Of a stretch of DNA of 64,000 nucleotides, positions 60,964-64,000 are shown piece after piece. Below the pieces are notes generated by a model that was not told the origin of the DNA, searched no databases, and saw only the letters and a list, made by a program, of their open reading frames with translations. Origin of the DNA: Verrucomicrobiota bacterium (lineage in GTDB: Bacteria; Verrucomicrobiota; Verrucomicrobiia; Verrucomicrobiales; DEV007). Numbering within the stretch: the first letter of the stretch is position 1; every line of letters starts with the position of its first letter. Location of the stretch: NCBI GenBank assembly GCA_020630975.1, contig JAHDID010000007.1, positions 1 through 64,000 on the forward strand, written 5' to 3'. The position numbers and the translations under genes were made by a program.

Positions 60964-62715
60964 CTAGAAGGATTCGCCATTCATGATTTTTGCCATCACT
61001 TCGGCAGCTGTGCGAGAGAGGATCGAGTCGGCTAGTTTTTTCTCTTTGGTCCCCGCATCAGTTTTTAGGTTTAGAGAGAGCTTGTAGAACTGAGTGGAAC
61101 CGCTCTGCCAGGACTCTTCCGATTGGATGCTCTCAACGTCTTTGATTGGATAAGATACCGATCGACGTATCCCGAACAGCGTTTTTTCCACTCGGATTTC
61201 CTGTGATCTTTCAAATCTGCCTAGCACCGATTTTTGGGCGAGAAGGATCAAACCCGTTCCAGCCATAAACAGTCCACCTCCGCCGAATAGTAGCGCCCAA
61301 ATGATCAGGAAAAAATCGATGGAGTTGTTCACCACCACGATTGTCGCGATGGTGAAGAAGATCGCCCCCACGATGAGCGTCACGGATGCCCCTCCTTTGT
61401 GTCGTCCTGCTGGGATTTCGAGTAAGTGATCATCTCCACTTTCGAGGTAGGTGATTTTTTCAGCGGCTAGAACATCCAGGGCTTCGGCTTTGGTCTCCGG
61501 TAAGTTGATAGGAGGAAATTCGGTAGGTGATTGGTAGGATGATTTGTGATCGTCGACTTTATCTGAGACTCTCAGCACGGGGATGGTGTAGGGGCCTGTA
61601 CCGCCGCCTTCGACTGTCCAGTTGATGCCTGTGTAGTCAGAGTTTGGAGAGCTGGTCAGAGGGGCATAGGCTGGTAAGTGGAATCGAACTTTTGTTCCTT
61701 CTATTGTTTGAGAGGATACCTGGCCTTCGAATTTGAACCTCTCATCATCATTCGAAGTATTCTGGCTGGTGGAATGCTGGCAATCCGTACAAGTGATCTG
61801 CCATTTTTGGTGACTCAGAGGATATCGAGAGCGAATGGTGATTTCATTCTCTTCGCCGATGGTGAGGCCCCCGCTTGGGAAGTGAAGTTGAGTTTGGCGA
61901 GAGAGCCGAGTTTTCCGCCAAGTCCGCCAAAATAGATAAACAGGTAATATCCCTATAGCCGAGACTCCCAATCCTACCAGACGCACTGCTCCTGATGAGG
62001 GTGTCAGCCAGGCGCTAACTGTCGTCCACCAGATCACGATAATCGCAACCAGAGCTGCGTAGCCCAATGGGATCAGCCATCCGTGTCTACGGTATTCGGC
62101 CCGACCTCGTGACCAGTCGTCTCGCCAGCTAAGAGGGTCGTCGGGATTCGCAGCGATGCGGGTATCCAGTCCTCGTGTCGATCGTGCTCCTCGAATAGAT
62201 GCGCAGAGCATCGCGATACCCGTAAGCCCATGGCTGTAGGCGAAAATCGCTAAAAAGTAGGCCGTCCAGTCGATACTATTTGGGGCAATCGTACTTTCGC
62301 TCGGGTTTTGGGGATTTATCCATACCGGCACATCCTGCTCACGGCTGCCTTTACGAGCAAAGTCGCGAGCATCGATGGATTCGGTATCGAAAAAGTTTAT
62401 GTCGCGACCGTAACCATCGATTTCGTAGTGTTCTCGATCAAAGGAGTAGGTGTAGTAGATATCGTCTTCTCCTTCGACATCCTTGAGGGAATCGACATGC
62501 ATGCCGACCATGGCCGTCGATTTTTCCCAAGTGAGTTGCTTCAGCACGGTTAGGTTGTAAAAGGCAGCGCCGATCGTGATCGCGATACCCGGCAGGCTAA
62601 ATCCGAGAAAGAAAATCCAACCAATGGGGTTCCATGGTGAAAAAAAGCCACCGCCTTTCTTGGTGGGGATGTTGCTGGGTGAGTTTGAAGATGGGGACAA
62701 GATCGATTTCAGCAT
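60964..62715 (-). CDS. DUF3592-type membrane protein
   Basis: A 583-residue membrane protein. The first helix (WIFFLGFSLPGIAITIGAAF, about 33-52) is followed by a DUF3592-like extracytoplasmic domain (EDDIYYTYSFDREHYEIDGY, DARDFARKGSREQDVPVWIN, PQNPSESTI, about 60-150). Further helices lie at about 155-175, 215-235, 245-265 and 440-495 (VTLIVGAIFFTIATIVVV, FFLIIWALLFGGGGLFMAG). A beta-rich region lies between (EITIRSRYPLSHQKWQITCT), and PH-like strands end the protein (QEIRVEKTLFGIRRSVSYPI). Function unknown. It is probably transcribed alone; the FGE gene ends 57 bp upstream on the same strand. Confidence 0.8.
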   Translation of the reverse strand: MLKSILSPSSNSPSNIPTKKGGGFFSPWNPIGWIFFLGFSLPGIAITIGAAFYNLTVLKQLTWEKSTAMVGMHVDSLKDVEGEDDIYYTYSFDREHYEIDGYGRDINFFDTESIDARDFARKGSREQDVPVWINPQNPSESTIAPNSIDWTAYFLAIFAYSHGLTGIAMLCASIRGARSTRGLDTRIAANPDDPLSWRDDWSRGRAEYRRHGWLIPLGYAALVAIIVIWWTTVSAWLTPSSGAVRLVGLGVSAIGILPVYLFWRTWRKTRLSRQTQLHFPSGGLTIGEENEITIRSRYPLSHQKWQITCTDCQHSTSQNTSNDDERFKFEGQVSSQTIEGTKVRFHLPAYAPLTSSPNSDYTGINWTVEGGGTGPYTIPVLRVSDKVDDHKSSYQSPTEFPPINLPETKAEALDVLAAEKITYLESGDDHLLEIPAGRHKGGASVTLIVGAIFFTIATIVVVNNSIDFFLIIWALLFGGGGLFMAGTGLILLAQKSVLGRFERSQEIRVEKTLFGIRRSVSYPIKDVESIQSEESWQSGSTQFYKLSLNLKTDAGTKEKKLADSILSRTAAEVMAKIMNGESF

Positions 62716-62771
62716 CTTTAGGAATGCTACCGCAAGCCAGCTAGATCACCGTTATAATTTCGCGGTAAAAT

Positions 62772-63956
62772 TCAATGGATCTCACCTCTCTCCGCATCCA
62801 TCGCACAGCGAAATCCGGTGTGATTCGCGGGCGATTCATTATCGAATGGCTGGCGGGCTCCGGGTTGGTAGCCTTTGCACCAGACATCGGAGCAGAGGAA
62901 TGAGCCGCCGCGGGTCACTCGATAGGTCACACGCTGGCCTGGCTGATAGACCACAGAGGGGTGGGGGCCTGTGGGGTTGGGTTCTGTGGCGGATTCGAAT
63001 TTGTAGGCCTCGGGGTGGTAGAGGTCGGCTACGATTTCCCAGACATTGCCGGCGATGTCGTATAGGCCGTAGGGATTGGGTGGGAATTTCTTCACCGGCG
63101 AGGTGGTGAAGTAGCCGTCTTCCTCGGTATTGGCCTGGGGCCATTCACCTTGCCAGATATTGGCCATCCACACATCTTCGCCCTGGGGGAACATCTCGCT
63201 ACCCCAGGAGTAGGGTTGGCGATCCAGTCCTCCGCGAGCGGCTTTTTCCCACTCGGCCTCGGTCGGGATACGCTTGCCCACCCACTTGGCGTAGGCCTCG
63301 GCATCCTCGTAAGTCACATTCACCACTGGGTGATCGAGCCGGTCCTCCCAGGTGGTGCCTGGGCCGCCAGGGGTTCGCCAAGTGGCGCCGGGGACGATCT
63401 TCCACCACTGGGTGATGTCGTCGCCATAGAGTTCTCCCTCGGGTATGGCAAAGACGATCGAGCCTGCGAGGTGGATGTTTTTCTGCGCGGCTTTGACGCG
63501 CTCGATCGAGGCGAGGAGGGCGGCTTTTTCATCGCCTGTGGCATTTCGGGCGGCCATCTCCATACGCATCAGATTGGTCCGAGCGGCACTGGCTAGCTCC
63601 TGCACGGTCTGTGCGGGTAGCGGCTTTTCGGCAAAGGTCTTGTAGCCAGTCGCTTTCACAAAAGCGGCGTACTGGCGGTTGGTCACCTCGGCTGCGTCGA
63701 TCCAGTAGCTATCGACGTGCACGGGGTGGATCGGGTAGGCGGTCTGGTGGGAGTGCGAGTCGCCATCCATCTCGCCGGCATCTCCGCCCATCATGAACTC
63801 GCCAGCGGGGATGAGCACCATGCCATCGGTCGGATTGGCAGGTGGCTTGGGCAGCTCAGGCTGCTGCTGAGCGGACTTTTTCTCGCTGTCGCTACACGAG
63901 GCGAGTAGCAGGGCCGTGAAAGCTAGGGCTGTGAGGAGGCTGGTCTGTCGGTGCAT
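62772..63956 (-). CDS. Formylglycine-generating enzyme (SUMF1/FGE type), lipoprotein
   Basis: A 394-residue protein. The lipobox LLASC puts the lipid on Cys21; a Pro/Gln linker follows. The FGE domain starts near 43 (DGMVLIPAGEFMMGGDAGEM), then WIDAAEVTNRQYAAFVKATG, GPGTTWEDRLDHPVVNVTYE, AYAKWVGKRIPTEAEWEKAA, YGLYDIAGNVWEIVADLYHP and VTRGGSFLCSDVWCKGYQPG. Cys355 and Cys360 in C-x4-C match the copper-binding catalytic pair of true FGEs, and GFRC closes the domain. It should oxidise the active-site Cys of sulfatases to formylglycine. Export is unusual because FGE usually acts in the cytoplasm before secretion. Likely clients are the four sulfatases at 39968-57300. Confidence 0.93.
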   Translation of the reverse strand: MHRQTSLLTALAFTALLLASCSDSEKKSAQQQPELPKPPANPTDGMVLIPAGEFMMGGDAGEMDGDSHSHQTAYPIHPVHVDSYWIDAAEVTNRQYAAFVKATGYKTFAEKPLPAQTVQELASAARTNLMRMEMAARNATGDEKAALLASIERVKAAQKNIHLAGSIVFAIPEGELYGDDITQWWKIVPGATWRTPGGPGTTWEDRLDHPVVNVTYEDAEAYAKWVGKRIPTEAEWEKAARGGLDRQPYSWGSEMFPQGEDVWMANIWQGEWPQANTEEDGYFTTSPVKKFPPNPYGLYDIAGNVWEIVADLYHPEAYKFESATEPNPTGPHPSVVYQPGQRVTYRVTRGGSFLCSDVWCKGYQPGARQPFDNESPANHTGFRCAMDAERGEIH

Positions 63957-64000
63957 GTGATCTGTCTTACAAATGGTAACGTGGAAGCCTATCAGGATAT

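Overview
The window looks like a chromosomal segment of a marine or aquatic Verrucomicrobium (PVC superphylum). The evidence is the mix of families: DUF1549/DUF1553 with DUF1501, DUF1800 with DUF1501, a PVC-type dehydrogenase/HEAT/cytochrome c/ThuA fusion, ECF sigma factors paired with FecR-like anti-sigma proteins, four secreted sulfatases, and a formylglycine-generating enzyme. Phylum is an inference from gene content. No rRNA, tRNA, CRISPR array, phage or intact insertion sequence was recognised.

Layout. 1-2100: a structured tandem repeat, a small coiled-coil protein, an outer-membrane barrel and an ACP phosphodiesterase-like protein. 2123-8172: module one, an ECF sigma factor, a FecR-LamG anti-sigma/sensor, a DUF1549/DUF1553 protein and a DUF1501 protein. 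8433-9693: a lipoprotein and a membrane NlpC/P60 peptidase. 9814-12121: an AT-richer accessory islet (SUKH-like protein, orphan protein, MOSC protein, J-less DnaJ-like zinc-finger protein), followed by an M16 peptidase. 15649-18282: a small secreted protein, a NodB-like deacetylase and a di-haem cytochrome c peroxidase. 18279-24641: a four-gene exopolysaccharide operon on the minus strand (chain-length/BY-kinase, priming sugar transferase, polymerase/ligase-like, GT2). 25149-28974: ExbB, ExbD and a large TPR protein. 29094-36642: a membrane protein, a tandem repeat array, then module two on the minus strand (ECF sigma, FecR-PA14, PVC dehydrogenase/HEAT/cyt c/ThuA). 37085-39466: a tight three-gene operon of Nudix-wHTH regulator (NrtR type), DUF4291 and ADP-ribosylglycohydrolase. 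39968-44625: a sulfatase, a 108-bp tandem repeat, a SMUG-type uracil-DNA glycosylase, purine nucleoside phosphorylase and PPi-phosphofructokinase. 44848-51061: a DUF1800/DUF1501/pseudopilin-like operon. 51132-58200: three more sulfatases, MsrA, two small proteins and a ThuA-like protein. 58504-63956: RecJ, a SOUL haem protein, a DUF3592 membrane protein and a lipoprotein formylglycine-generating enzyme.

How the parts fit. Secreted sulfatases plus an exported sulfatase-maturing enzyme suggest growth on sulfated algal glycans. The two sigma/anti-sigma modules each carry an external carbohydrate-binding-type domain (LamG or PA14) on the FecR protein and sit next to large exported PVC-specific effectors. 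I infer that they sense glycans across the envelope. The 37-39 kb operon joins a regulator that probably senses ADP-ribose/NAD, an ADP-ribose-removing enzyme and a conserved protein of unknown function; it is the best candidate here for an undescribed system.

Non-coding highlights. A pair of 16-mers (TTCAATAGGGTACAAT, start-to-start distance exactly 21 bp) occurs at three distant intergenic sites. Three unrelated tandem arrays (133, 132-135 and 108 bp units) are built from hairpins. Gene starts were chosen by eye from signal peptides, motifs and neighbours; few genes show a strong Shine-Dalgarno sequence.
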